DNA from: Bacteroidetes bacterium UBA1312
Lineage (GTDB): Bacteria; Bacteroidota; Bacteroidia; Chitinophagales; Chitinophagaceae
DNA: 64,000 nucleotides
Assembly (NCBI GenBank): GCA_002307135.1
Contig: DBTQ01000013.1
Span: 199,992-263,991 of the forward strand
Direction of reading: 5' to 3'
A program made the translations under genes and the position numbers. Position 1 is the stretch's first letter; each line of letters begins with the position of its first letter. The notes beneath the pieces are model-generated. The model was not told the DNA's origin. It saw only the letters and a list, made by a program, of their open reading frames with translations, and ran no database searches. Below, in pieces: positions 47,079-56,088 of this stretch.

Positions 47079-47112
47079 AAATCCCCTGTAAAATTCTTAC
47101 AGGGGATTTTTC
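47079..47112 (+). terminator. Terminator after the 118-aa lipoprotein gene
   Basis: AAATCCCCTGTAA and TTACAGGGGATTT form a 13-bp stem around a short AATTC-type loop, continuing into a T run. Confidence 0.85.
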
Positions 47113-47255
47113 AATTTGCCTATCAATCAGTTCCTCTGATTTGTCTTTCCTCCAAACGCTAAAAACTGCTAAACTTTCCTGTTTTCAACAGAGGTACTTT
47201 TCCGTTACACAGAATACGCTTACACTCGCTTTCATAAAACTAAAAACAAAATTTT

Positions 47256-47491
47256 ATGCAAGCAGACAAACAACTGACGCAGTTCTTAAAGGACAATCCC
47301 AATTCGAGCAAAGCAGCCATCAGCGAAGCAACAGGACTAATGGACTCCTTTTATTCAACCTCTTAAAGAAACTCCAGAAAGATGGGGTCATTATTTCAGA
47401 AGGAGAAGATCCAAACATTACCATTTCACTTGTGGAAAGCAATGATGAAGAGTACATTGAAGAAAATATTGAACCATCGTTTTTTGTATGA
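47256..47491 (+). pseudogene. Frameshifted small winged-helix DNA-binding gene
   Basis: From the ATG at 47256 the frame reads MQADKQLTQFLKDNPNSSKA then AISEATGL before it leaves the family pattern and stops. The continuation is in another frame (NGLLLFNLLKKLQKDGVII, then SEGEDPNITISLVESN) to the stop at 47491. Together they make one helix-turn-helix protein of about 78 residues, broken by a single-base deletion near 47335. Small proteins of this type are frequent near mobile Bacteroidota cassettes. Programmed frameshifting is possible, but no slippery heptamer stands out. Confidence 0.65.
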
Positions 47492-47532
47492 ACTAAGTTT
47501 GTCAATTCAGCCATGGGAGATATCAAAGCAGC

Positions 47533-48933
47533 TCAGCAATCAATCGGGATGTGATCATCCACTTTTCGAACGATATTGGGGTGCTGCTCTGCATAAGCAC
47601 TGATCAGTTGCATGACATATCTATTGCTTTCATAGCGCGTAAGAGATGGCTTGATCTCTTCAAGAGATTGCAAGTCGTTTTGTTTGTCTATATACCCCAT
47701 GCCATAGAAATTACCCTTTTCTACCCAAAGGATACCGCGCTCCCTTACGTGCCTGCCTTTGTCAACAATAGCGAAGCTTTGCAGGTTTTCATTCAGATGA
47801 GCCAGCGCGTCGTGAACTCTTTGATTATATGTTTCAGGCGAACCATGCTGCGACACGATGGAATCATCTGAGGTAGCTAAACCTTCCGGACAACAATGGT
47901 CTTTGCAACGACCAATCTTACAGAGCTCAGGACAAAGTCCAAAGTCCATAACAAGTCGATGCAATAGATTTGTACCTTCCGCAAGGCTTCCTAATTCATG
48001 GATAGCAACTTGGCTTTTATTGTATTTTCCAACTACCAAACGTAGGTAATCATTCCTGCCTTCATAAAGAAACAAACCAAACTTAGGCTCATAGCGTTTG
48101 AGTGCTTTATTGTATTTAGGCCACAGACGTTTGATGGTAGCTGCTTCTAACAATAGCGCCATTAATTCGGTACCGCAGGTTTCAAAATCTATGGAATGGA
48201 TGTCCTGTAGGAAATGCTGTCTTTGCGGATTTGGGTTGGTCCCTGCAAAGTGCGAAGCCACCCTTTTACTGATACTCTTTGCTTTGCCCACATAAATGAT
48301 CTTGCCACCTTTGTCCCTGAAGTAATAGACGCCGGGGCTATTGGGCAAAACATCAAAATCTTTTTTGGGTACATTTGGTGGCAGCACTTGTTCTTTGGAG
48401 TTTTTTTTGAGCATCATATCAATATACCCTTCTGTATCCCATTCCAATAATTTGGAGAACAAGATAACAGTAGCATCGGCATCACCACCTGCCCGATGGC
48501 GGTTAACGATAGGAATATTCAATGAGGTGCACAGATTACCCAAACTATAAGAAGGCAGTCCTGGCCTAATCTTACGGCTTAACCGTACGGTGCAGAGCTT
48601 AGGCGCTTTAAGTATATAGCCTTCTTTCGCCAATTGGTGTTTGACAAAAGAAAAATCGAAGTTGACATTATGTGCCACAAAGATGCAGCCATTCAGTAAT
48701 TCATAGATACTGTCTGCTACCTGCTCAAACGTGGGACTATGCTCCAGCATTTCATTATCAATGCCTGTAAGGGAATTGATATAACGAGGAATGTCGCACT
48801 GTGGGTTGATGAGTGTTTCATATCTGTTCAACACATTAACTCCATCGTGTATGACGATAGCGATTTCGGTGATACGGCTGCCCGCCGCATAGCTTCCTGT
48901 TGTTTCTATATCTACAATTGCAAATCGCATCAA
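47533..48933 (-). CDS. DEDDh exonuclease fused to GIY-YIG nuclease (DnaQ/UvrC-like)
   Basis: A 466-residue repair nuclease. Residues about 1-170 are a DnaQ-type 3'-5' exonuclease with VDIETTG, AHNVNFDFSF and HRAGGDADAT carrying the DEDDh residues. Residues about 205-290 are a UvrC/Cho-type GIY-YIG endonuclease (GVYYFRDKGGKIIYVGKAKS). The rest has a cysteine cluster (CPELCKIGRCKDHCC) that may bind iron-sulfur or zinc. It is third in an operon with dinB and dnaE, 9 bases after dnaE, so it probably provides proofreading or damage incision for that mutagenesis module. Confidence 0.93.
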   Translation of the reverse strand: MMRFAIVDIETTGSYAAGSRITEIAIVIHDGVNVLNRYETLINPQCDIPRYINSLTGIDNEMLEHSPTFEQVADSIYELLNGCIFVAHNVNFDFSFVKHQLAKEGYILKAPKLCTVRLSRKIRPGLPSYSLGNLCTSLNIPIVNRHRAGGDADATVILFSKLLEWDTEGYIDMMLKKNSKEQVLPPNVPKKDFDVLPNSPGVYYFRDKGGKIIYVGKAKSISKRVASHFAGTNPNPQRQHFLQDIHSIDFETCGTELMALLLEAATIKRLWPKYNKALKRYEPKFGLFLYEGRNDYLRLVVGKYNKSQVAIHELGSLAEGTNLLHRLVMDFGLCPELCKIGRCKDHCCPEGLATSDDSIVSQHGSPETYNQRVHDALAHLNENLQSFAIVDKGRHVRERGILWVEKGNFYGMGYIDKQNDLQSLEEIKPSLTRYESNRYVMQLISAYAEQHPNIVRKVDDHIPIDC

Positions 48934-48942
48934 TATTATTTT

Positions 48943-51885
48943 TTATTCACTCCTTGGATCCGTGTGTACCGGCAGCTTTGCGATTTTCTGTACTTCGATG
49001 GCCGGGTAACCAAAATCCAGCACTACTTTACCTAAAATTAAATAAATGCCGCCGCCATAAAAAGGATATTCTTTGAGGGTTTGGGGAAAATGTACGGTAT
49101 CAAAAAAAATGCCGTTCGGGTCGAAGAAGGTTCCGAATTTCATGCCTTTCCCATTTTTGGTTCTGATGGTCTTGTCGCAAACAAAATCACCGATCATGCG
49201 TACAGTCTTGCCTTCATATTCCCGGAGCTGGCTGGCCGGTAGATCTCCCCTGAAATTTGTTTTCACCAAATCAAAAAAAGAAGCGGATACAGGAAACCCA
49301 ATCAGTTCCAGTTCATCATAAATGTCTTCGATAACGGAGGTTTCCAGTTTGGGTAAAACAGGTTTGGTATGCCCTTCTTCCAAAAACAGACCTACATCTG
49401 TTTTTCTTTTATTGCTTTTACTGAGCATCAAATGCGCTTCCCAAAGCAATTCTTTTTTGCCATAGCCCGTGAACCGCAGTGCGCCACTACGAATCAGGGT
49501 CACGAGTTGTTCTAATGCAATTCCTGTACGCAACACAAAATTCTCTAAACTACTGAAAGGGCCGTTCCTTAAGCGTTCTTTCGGGATTAATGTACTGTAT
49601 TGCTGCTCCAGATTTAAGAGGCAGTCATAGCCTAGGTAAATAGCATTTCCTTTGATGGAAGCTTTGTAATCGCTGTTATTTACACAAGGCAGATTGATTT
49701 CAGCACCTGCTCTTTGTATTTCGTTCACATAAACTTTGCGGGAATAAAAACCGCCATAATTGTTCAATACGCTCACCATGAACTCCAATGGATAGTAGGT
49801 CTTGAGATAAAGGCTTTGGTAGCTTTCCACCGCATAAGATGCGGAATGCGCTTTATTAAAAGAATAGCCTGCAAAACTTTCCATCTGCCGCCAAACTTCT
49901 CTGCTGGTATGTTCCGGGTAGCCCATTGTATGACAATGGCTGAAGAATTTGGCTTCAATTTCTTCTAGGTGTTTTTTGTTTCTGGTCTTGCCAGACATCA
50001 TGCGTCGTAATACATCGGCATCTGCGAGGTCAAGTCCGCCGAAGTGGTGTCCTATCCGCATCACATCTTCCTGATAGACCATCACGCCATAGGTTTCCTG
50101 CAATTGCTCTTCCATCACAGGATGCAAATAGGTGATCATTGAAGAGTCCCGATGTCGTTCAATATAGGCCTTCATCATACCGCTGGAAGCCACGCCCGGA
50201 CGGATGATGGAACTTGCCGCAACTAAGGTCAGGTAATTGTCGCAATCCAATTTTGCGATGAGTTGCCGCATGGCAGGGCTTTCAATATAGAAGCAGCCAA
50301 CCGTATTGGCAGAGCGTAGTTGTTCTCTGATTTTTGGGTCTTTAAAAAACTTTCTTGGTTGATGGATATCTACAATCTCCCCTTTGTTTTCCCTAACTAT
50401 TTCGACACATTCTTTAATATGTCCCAATCCTCTTTGCGACAGGATATCGAATTTTTCAAAACCAATATCTTCGGCGGTGTACATATCGATTTGCATGGTA
50501 GGCAATCCTTTGGGTGGATAGTCCATGGCGCAATAGCTGGTAATGGGGGCTTCTGAGACAATGACTCCACTTGCATGAATGGTTCTTTGATTGGGGAAGT
50601 CCGCCATTTGGTTATACACGGAAAGTATGGTGTTAACGACTTCGTTTTTGTTGAACATACTTTCTGGTTCATGCACTAAGCGGTCAATTTCGGCTTTGGG
50701 CAATCCATACACTTTACCCAGTTCTCTTAATATCGAACGCGATCGGAATGTACTGATCGCACCTAACAGAGCTGTATGTCCGGGCTGATAGCGTTTGAAT
50801 ATATAATTATAGATGTCATCCCGTTCATCCCAACTGAAGTCCATATCAAAGTCCGGTGGCGTTTTTCGTTTCGGATTCAGGAAGCGTTCAAAATACAAAT
50901 CTAGTTCTATAGGGCAAACATCTGTGATGGCTAAGCAATAAGCCACGATGCTATTGGCGCCACTGCCTCGGCCTACATAGTGAAAATTGCGTGAGCGTGC
51001 ATACCTGCAAATATCGTCCGTGATGAGAAAGTAAGAGGAGAAATTCAGGTTGTCTATTATTTCCAATTCTTTATAGACACGTGCTTTTGCAATAGGATCG
51101 TTTTTGCCATAACGGGTTACCAAGCCTTCCAGTGCATATTGTTCTAGCAATTGTTTATCGTCATAGCGGTTACTCGTGAAATCTTTTTTGTTCTTGACCT
51201 CTTTAAAATCGAAATTAAAGCCGCACTGTTGTAATAATTTTTCTGTGGTTCGGATGATTTCAGGAAATGCCCGATAGTATTCCAGCAATTCCTTTTGGGT
51301 GACGAATGTATCCATCGGTTTTCCTGTTTGGCTATCTTCCAATTGAGAGATGAGGATATTATGGTCTATAGCCCTTAGCTGGCAGTGTAGCTGATAACCG
51401 GCATCATCTTTAAAAGTTACAGGTTTCCAGATGACGTAGCGTTCCTGATTTTTTCGTGGCTCAAATAGTATTTTATTTAAATGTTCTGGCTGTATACCTA
51501 TAAATTCATTATCCCGTAAATCGGCAACATCCTTCTTCCCGTAGGGATAAATCACAAAAGCCTGATTAAAAGCAGGGGCAATTAATGACAGAGATTGGTG
51601 TTGTTTGTTAGCTAGGGTCATGAGTTCATTAAGCTCCCGGAATCCTGTTGTATTTTTTGCAATGGCAAAGTAGAGTAGTTCATCACTATTACGAAATTCC
51701 ATTCCAGCTAAACCTTGTAAACCCTTCGTTTTGCAAACATTGATGAATTCTAAGATGCCTGTGCTGTTATTGATATCAGTAAGCACAGCTGTTGGGTACC
51801 CTCCTGCACGCATCAAATCTGTGATCTGATCAATACTTAAAGTGCCGTAGCGCAGGCTGAAATAGCTATGAACATTCAATAACAT
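48943..51885 (-). CDS. dnaE: DNA polymerase III alpha subunit, short error-prone type
   Basis: A 980-residue C-family polymerase, clearly shorter than the replicative enzyme (1100-1500). It starts with a PHP domain (LNVHSYFSLRYGTLSI, LTDINNSTG), in which several metal ligands appear altered. The catalytic acids are visible in PDFDMDFSWDERDD and in KFDILSQRGLGHI. A helix-hairpin-helix and OB fold follow (GKTVRMIGDFVCDK). Its place between dinB and an exonuclease under a LexA-like repressor marks it as the damage-inducible translesion polymerase, comparable in role to DnaE2 of the ImuABC system, not as the replicase. Confidence 0.92.
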   Translation of the reverse strand: MLLNVHSYFSLRYGTLSIDQITDLMRAGGYPTAVLTDINNSTGILEFINVCKTKGLQGLAGMEFRNSDELLYFAIAKNTTGFRELNELMTLANKQHQSLSLIAPAFNQAFVIYPYGKKDVADLRDNEFIGIQPEHLNKILFEPRKNQERYVIWKPVTFKDDAGYQLHCQLRAIDHNILISQLEDSQTGKPMDTFVTQKELLEYYRAFPEIIRTTEKLLQQCGFNFDFKEVKNKKDFTSNRYDDKQLLEQYALEGLVTRYGKNDPIAKARVYKELEIIDNLNFSSYFLITDDICRYARSRNFHYVGRGSGANSIVAYCLAITDVCPIELDLYFERFLNPKRKTPPDFDMDFSWDERDDIYNYIFKRYQPGHTALLGAISTFRSRSILRELGKVYGLPKAEIDRLVHEPESMFNKNEVVNTILSVYNQMADFPNQRTIHASGVIVSEAPITSYCAMDYPPKGLPTMQIDMYTAEDIGFEKFDILSQRGLGHIKECVEIVRENKGEIVDIHQPRKFFKDPKIREQLRSANTVGCFYIESPAMRQLIAKLDCDNYLTLVAASSIIRPGVASSGMMKAYIERHRDSSMITYLHPVMEEQLQETYGVMVYQEDVMRIGHHFGGLDLADADVLRRMMSGKTRNKKHLEEIEAKFFSHCHTMGYPEHTSREVWRQMESFAGYSFNKAHSASYAVESYQSLYLKTYYPLEFMVSVLNNYGGFYSRKVYVNEIQRAGAEINLPCVNNSDYKASIKGNAIYLGYDCLLNLEQQYSTLIPKERLRNGPFSSLENFVLRTGIALEQLVTLIRSGALRFTGYGKKELLWEAHLMLSKSNKRKTDVGLFLEEGHTKPVLPKLETSVIEDIYDELELIGFPVSASFFDLVKTNFRGDLPASQLREYEGKTVRMIGDFVCDKTIRTKNGKGMKFGTFFDPNGIFFDTVHFPQTLKEYPFYGGGIYLILGKVVLDFGYPAIEVQKIAKLPVHTDPRSE

Positions 51886-51906
51886 GTTTTTGGTCTTTTT
51901 CTTGTA

Positions 51907-53046
51907 CTATAATACGACGGCTCGTTTTACAGATGTTAGGCCAAAGCGCATTCTTATCTTATCCATAGCAGCCGACAGGTTAATATCATTCATACCATCA
52001 TTGAACAGATCGATCTGGTAGCAGCCCGTACGGAGTTCACTGAATTTTATCCCGATCATACGGATAAGCATCCTGCGGCTAAAGAGCTTAGTGAATAAGT
52101 CCATTGCTTTTTTTGAAAGCTCCTGTTCAGAATTGGTATAGGGAATACGTATTTGCTTGGTGAAGGTTTCAAAGTTACTGTACCGTATTTTCAATGTGAT
52201 ACAGGCGGTAAGTTTGATGTCTTTGCGTAGTTCATGCGATAACTGATCCACCATAGAAAGGATATGTTTTTTCAGTACTGCCATATCGATTGTATCGTTT
52301 TCAAAAGTGTGTTCTTTGCTAATACTTTTTCTTTCGGAATAAGGTACAACAGGGTTGTCATCCAATCCGTTTGCCTTCTTCCAAATGACCACACCATTCG
52401 TACCCAGTACTTTTTCTAAAACAGATACCTGCATTTGTTGCAGTGTTTCGATTTTGGAGATGCCCATGTTCCGCAATTGTATGAATGTTTTTGTGCCTAC
52501 CATTGGGATCTTCCTGATAGATAGCGGTGCGAGAAATATTTTTTCGCTACCTAAAGACACTTGGTATTCTCCGCTAGGTTTGGCTGTACCTGTTGCAATT
52601 TTTGATACCGTTTTGTTGACAGATAAGCCAAAGGATATGGGCAGGTTGGTTTCTTTAATGATACGTTGCCGTAGTTCTTGTGTCCATTTCCAGCAGCCAA
52701 AATATTTGTCCATTCCTGTAATATCGAGGTAGTGTTCATCAATACTGGCTTTTTCAACAATAGGGGCTTTTTCGGAGATGATCTCCGTTACCATATTAGA
52801 GTAATAGGAGTAGCGGTCATAGTCGCCTCTTACCAACACCGCTTCTGGACATAGTTGCCGCGCGAGCCTCATCGGCATCGCACTGTGCACGCCGAATTTT
52901 CGGGCTTCATAAGAGCAGGAGGACACAACGGCCCTGTCTGATGTACCGCCAATCAGGACGGGCTTACCTACCAAAGCCTTATTCTGCAAACGTTCTACAG
53001 AAACAAAAAATGTATCTAAATCGCAATGAACAATATGCCTTTCCAT
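51907..53046 (-). CDS. dinB: Y-family DNA polymerase IV-like
   Basis: A 379-residue translesion polymerase. Catalytic acids are D9 and D11-neighbour in HCDLDTFFVSVERL, and D103/E104 in SIDEHYLDITG. The helix-hairpin-helix region (MVGTKTFIQLRNMGISKIETL) and little-finger domain follow. It is the first gene of the cassette on the minus strand, 21 bases before dnaE, divergent from the XRE/S24 repressor. Whether it is an active polymerase (dinB) or an ImuB-type accessory cannot be decided from position; the intact active site favours activity. Confidence 0.94.
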   Translation of the reverse strand: MERHIVHCDLDTFFVSVERLQNKALVGKPVLIGGTSDRAVVSSCSYEARKFGVHSAMPMRLARQLCPEAVLVRGDYDRYSYYSNMVTEIISEKAPIVEKASIDEHYLDITGMDKYFGCWKWTQELRQRIIKETNLPISFGLSVNKTVSKIATGTAKPSGEYQVSLGSEKIFLAPLSIRKIPMVGTKTFIQLRNMGISKIETLQQMQVSVLEKVLGTNGVVIWKKANGLDDNPVVPYSERKSISKEHTFENDTIDMAVLKKHILSMVDQLSHELRKDIKLTACITLKIRYSNFETFTKQIRIPYTNSEQELSKKAMDLFTKLFSRRMLIRMIGIKFSELRTGCYQIDLFNDGMNDINLSAAMDKIRMRFGLTSVKRAVVL

Positions 53047-53066
53047 GATGTTTCAATTTTAAATCG

Positions 53067-53092
53067 TACATTTGATATTATCAGTATCAAAT
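53067..53092. promoter_or_regulatory. Operator dyad in the dinB / S24 divergent region
   Basis: ATTTGATA (53070-53077) and TATCAAAT (53085-53092) are perfect 8-bp arms with a 7-base spacer. TACATTTG at 53067-53074 is a -7 box facing the repressor gene and overlaps the left arm. A looser TATCA/GTATC pair follows at 53099-53111. Good candidate binding site for the XRE/S24 repressor. Confidence 0.7.
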
Positions 53093-53113
53093 TATTGTTA
53101 TCAATAGTATCGA

Positions 53114-53926
53114 ATGAAATCGACAATTCAAAAAGTATTTTGGGCAGAGAATATTAAATTTTTGCGGAATCGTAAGAAACTGAGCCAGGAGGCACTTGCA
53201 GAGGCCTTGCAAATCGGCCGTCCCAAGCTGAATGCGCATGAGCATGGTAAGACGGTGAACCCTCCTGTGGAGGATTTGTTCCGCATGTCTGATTATTTCA
53301 GGATTAGTATCGATAGTCTGCTCAAAATAGACCTGAGTAAACTGGGGGAATTTAAGTTGCGGGAATTGGAAACGGGCAATGATGTTTATATGACGGGCAG
53401 CAAGATCAGGGTACTGGCTATTACCGTGGATAAGGATAATCGTGAAAACGTGGAATATGTACCGGTCAAGGCTAAGGCTGGTTATAGATCCGGCTACCAT
53501 GACCCTGAGTTTATCGCTACACTACCCAAATACAGCTTTCCTGATTTGCCGTCCAATGGCTCTTACCGGATGTTTCCATCTACGGGCGATTCCATGTTGC
53601 CGATGCCGGAAGGTTGCGATCTACTTACTAGGTATGTACAGGACTGGAAAAGCCTTAAACCCGGCACGCCTTGTGTGGTTATACTCGGTGACCAGGATTT
53701 TGTGTTTAAGAAGGTGACCATACAGTCCGATGGTCGTTTGCTGCTGGAATCCATGAATGAATTATACCAACCTTATGTGGAAGATATTTCCAACGTCTTT
53801 GAACTGTGGCAGTTTGACCGGTTTATGAGTAAGACGATACCCGAAAAAGCAACCGGTTTACAGGAGTTGAAGGATATGATGTTGAGGTTAAGGGAAGAGG
53901 TCAAAAACTTGAGTGGGAATATATAA
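53114..53926 (+). CDS. XRE-family S24 (LexA/CI-like) self-cleaving repressor
   Basis: A 270-residue regulator. Residues about 10-70 are an XRE helix-turn-helix (LRNRKKLSQEALAEALQIG). Residues about 115-215 are an S24 peptidase-like domain with S160 in STGDSMLPM and a lysine at 199-200 (DFVFKKVTI). An Ala-Gly pair at 122-123 (KAKAGYRSG) may be the self-cleavage site. It stands divergent from dinB-dnaE-exonuclease with a dyad between, as expected of a damage-sensitive repressor of that operon. The C-terminal 50 residues form a predicted coiled coil. Confidence 0.92.
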   Translation: MKSTIQKVFWAENIKFLRNRKKLSQEALAEALQIGRPKLNAHEHGKTVNPPVEDLFRMSDYFRISIDSLLKIDLSKLGEFKLRELETGNDVYMTGSKIRVLAITVDKDNRENVEYVPVKAKAGYRSGYHDPEFIATLPKYSFPDLPSNGSYRMFPSTGDSMLPMPEGCDLLTRYVQDWKSLKPGTPCVVILGDQDFVFKKVTIQSDGRLLLESMNELYQPYVEDISNVFELWQFDRFMSKTIPEKATGLQELKDMMLRLREEVKNLSGNI

Positions 53927-53952
53927 CAGCCCAGCAAGCAACAGTTACTATC

Positions 53953-54215
53953 ATGAGTAATGACGACACCACAGCAATAATGGGCATTTTAAACAAAATT
54001 AAACAATCAAATTTGGACATTATGGGCAGTTATGACCATTGGTCAAAGTGGGTTCTGTTATCGTAAATTCAACGGGTGAAAATGGCAGAAAAATATTTCA
54101 TAAATTCAGTCTAAATTATCCGAGGCACGACAAGCGAAAATGTGATAAGCAATTTGATGCTTGTCTCAAAAAGGAATATGGTTATGGGATTGGAACATCC
54201 CAGGTCCACCGACTC
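53953..54215 (+). pseudogene. Primase/helicase (PriCT-2-like) remnant
   Basis: From an ATG at 53953 the frame reads MSNDDTTAIMGILNKIKQS then NLDIMGSYDHWSKW before a stop at about 54063. The +1 frame continues the family pattern: NSTGENGRKIFHKFSLNYPR, then CDKQFDACLKKEYGYGIGT. Together these match the domain found in phage- and plasmid-type primases (VirE/BT4734-associated), with the motif YDxWxKxGxxxxxxxGExGRxxxHxxSxxYP. The remaining helicase part is missing. It marks an old mobile-element insertion next to the mutagenesis cassette. Confidence 0.6.
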
Positions 54216-54328
54216 TTGATGTGGTCGGTGAATTGGTTTTTGCCAATATAGAAGGCAATGTATTAAAGTGTGTTTTTTCACAAAAACAGGATCAATTTCT
54301 CTCTATAGTATTATTGAGGAACGAGTAA
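54172..54328 (+). pseudogene. Unidentified C-terminal gene fragment
   Basis: A frame ending with TAA at 54326-54328 reads WDWNIPGPPTLDVVGELV then FANIEGNVLKCVFSQ. The sequence has normal protein composition but no start codon of its own, and it overlaps the primase remnant in another frame. It is most likely the tail of a gene broken during insertion or deletion here. No family is recognised. Confidence 0.3.
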
Positions 54329-54388
54329 TTAAAGCTGGTTTATAAATTCAATTGCACCAAAATATTGGCCACAATACGGTATTAAATA

Positions 54389-54892
54389 ATGGCAAGAACA
54401 AACACAAAAATAGGTGACGTCTTTTCTGTCAAGATAGACGAAAATAACATGAAATATTTTCAACTAGTAGCTTTTGATTTAACACAGTTAAATAGTGATG
54501 TGATCAAAGCTTTCAAGAAATTATATCCGCTCAATACCGAGCCTGATTTATCTGAAATCGTAAGTGGGGACGTGGAGTTTTATGCTCACGGTGTTACAAA
54601 GCTTGGGCTAAAAATGAATTTTTGGGAATGTGTAGGAAATATTTCGGACATAGGGGATATAACCAATATTTTATTTAGAGATGCCAATGATTATGGGTCA
54701 AAACCGGGAGAGCAAATCAAAGTATCTCACAAATGGCATATTTGGCGTATTAACGACAAGAATTTTACCAATGTAGGAACACTGGAAGGAGAAAATAGAA
54801 AAGCGTATGTCGGACTAGTAATAAATCCATTAGGGATTATAGAACTTCTGAAGGGAAATAAATACCCTGTTAATTACCTTGATTTTGAATAA
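54389..54892 (+). CDS. Hypothetical cytoplasmic protein (167 aa), possible immunity protein
   Basis: A 167-residue acidic protein without signal or membrane segment, starting MARTNTKIGDVFSVKIDEN and with repeated beta-strand blocks (KYFQLVAFDLTQLNSDVI, HKWHIWRINDKNFTNVG). It resembles small Bacteroidota proteins of the immunity or SUFU/Imm26 style by overall look, but I cannot name the family. It sits alone between a broken primase and a gene-poor stretch, a typical place for accessory genes. A toxin partner was not found. Confidence 0.65.
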   Translation: MARTNTKIGDVFSVKIDENNMKYFQLVAFDLTQLNSDVIKAFKKLYPLNTEPDLSEIVSGDVEFYAHGVTKLGLKMNFWECVGNISDIGDITNILFRDANDYGSKPGEQIKVSHKWHIWRINDKNFTNVGTLEGENRKAYVGLVINPLGIIELLKGNKYPVNYLDFE

Positions 54893-55426
54893 TTACAATT
54901 TTCTTTTTATAGTGCAAGTCCAGAACATTTTAACATAGCAAAAAGGCACATTATATCGCTCCATATTTCAACTTCCATTTTCCCTGTTGCTATATTTTTT
55001 GTTTCAAATCGTTTGCCGTCAAAAGGTAAAATGACCTAACCCAAGGGCAAAATGATTCCTATTGACAAAAGCAGGTACTTTAAAGATTGCTGTCAACGTT
55101 GACAGATTACAGAAAAGGTATCGTCCCCAATGATACATTTGTAACAGCCATTTCAGATTACGAGGATGTATGCCATTTCGATTTTTCGTTTGTATTTCTT
55201 TTTCCCTTCGCAATATCTTTTGTATCGCATTTAGTTATTAATCAATTGATTCGTACTCTCATTTTTCTTCCTTTCAAGAACTGCAAAATATGTGGAATGT
55301 ATTCGATAACACCTTTAATTTTAAAGAGACAGAAACTATATACATATATTATTATATTGTGGCGAATCTTAATGATCTTGCGTTAATTTAACTAATCAAA
55401 AGCAATTTTGAAATAAAAGAACACTG
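54893..55426. other. Gene-poor stretch with a 16-bp palindrome
   Basis: About 530 bases. A plus-strand frame at 55087-55386 has a membrane-like C-terminus and no convincing start, and a minus-strand frame at 55019-55213 overlaps it; neither is accepted. The palindrome at 55090-55105 recurs near the right end of the window. Confidence 0.4.
55090..55105. repeat. 16-bp perfect palindrome CTGTCAACGTTGACAG
   Basis: Perfect palindrome. Its central 14 bases (TGTCAACGTTGACA) occur again at 63932-63945. In one frame both copies encode Ser-Thr-Leu-Thr, so shared coding ancestry is as possible as a shared binding site. Confidence 0.6.
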
Positions 55427-55588
55427 ATGAAAACCATAAAAATTGCGCTTAGAGTTATAGGAATGACAAGCCTCCTTATAGGTTTTGATTTTGCTATACA
55501 GAGATATGCCGGTCAACTATGGTTTTTTGGATGTGGCTGGTTAATTGTCCTGATTAGCTTCTTTATGAAAACCCCTGAAAAGAAATAA
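55427..55588 (+). CDS. Small membrane protein (53 aa)
   Basis: An ATG at 55427 opens a 53-codon frame ending at TAA 55586-55588. It encodes MKTIKIALRVIGMTSLLIGF with a second hydrophobic stretch (LWFFGCGWLIVLISFFM) and a basic tail KTPEKK: a two-helix membrane protein. The start lies in an AT-rich context with no strong competing frame. No family is known to me; it is a plausible but unconfirmed small gene. Confidence 0.45.
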   Translation: MKTIKIALRVIGMTSLLIGFDFAIQRYAGQLWFFGCGWLIVLISFFMKTPEKK

Positions 55589-55593
55589 CTCTT

Positions 55594-55956
55594 TCACAAC
55601 TTCTTTGAATAAGTATATCCCTTTATTTTAAATACACAACAGAATAAATAGTGGTCAAATCCTTTGGGTATAAGCTTAGTGTCGAATGTTTGTTCTTTTA
55701 TCCAATTGTTTAGTCGTTCTGCCATCTCTTTATTTTTTGATTCTCCGGAAAAGTCTTTGGCGGTTCTTTGATCATTTACTGTCGCGTAGAAATCAACACA
55801 TTTCCCTTCTTTGTTAAGAACAAGATTATCGATATAAACGTAAACCGACTGATCGTTCGTACTATCAGGAATGTTTAAGTTGAAAAGATCTGCAATGCCT
55901 TTTCCCAAACTTCTTTCGTCTTTCATCTTGGGTTCTGACTGTGCAGGAGTACGCAT
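55594..55956 (-). CDS. Hypothetical protein (120 aa)
   Basis: A 120-residue soluble protein with normal composition (SVYVYIDNLVLNKEGKCVDF, TAKDFSGESKNKEMAERLN). No signal peptide or known motif. It is convergent with the 53-residue membrane protein, with 5 bases between stops, and divergent from the MarR gene. It may be a small accessory protein; the N-terminal 12 residues are uncertain and a later Met at residue 11 is possible. Confidence 0.5.
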   Translation of the reverse strand: MRTPAQSEPKMKDERSLGKGIADLFNLNIPDSTNDQSVYVYIDNLVLNKEGKCVDFYATVNDQRTAKDFSGESKNKEMAERLNNWIKEQTFDTKLIPKGFDHYLFCCVFKIKGYTYSKKL

Positions 55957-56036
55957 TAAACAATAACATCATTTCCTTTAATTAAAATTAACGCGCTGAT
56001 TTTATCAAATAATATTGGCGGGTAAAATTTTTGCCT

Positions 56037-56081
56037 TAACTTTGTAAGGTAAACTGTTAAGTTTTAAAAACAAGTTTACCT
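56037..56081. promoter_or_regulatory. MarR promoter and inverted-repeat operator
   Basis: TAACTTTG at 56037-56044 fits the -7 box. AGGTAAAC (56047-56054) and GTTTACCT (56074-56081) are perfect 8-base arms separated by 19 bases, just downstream of the box and 7 bases before the start codon. Likely bound by the MarR protein itself. Confidence 0.6.
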
Positions 56082-56088
56082 GTATTAA

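Noticed and set aside
55087..55386. 99-codon frame with a hydrophobic C-terminus
   Set aside because: Start not convincing and composition is explained by AT-rich sequence; kept only as a note about the STLT-coding palindrome.
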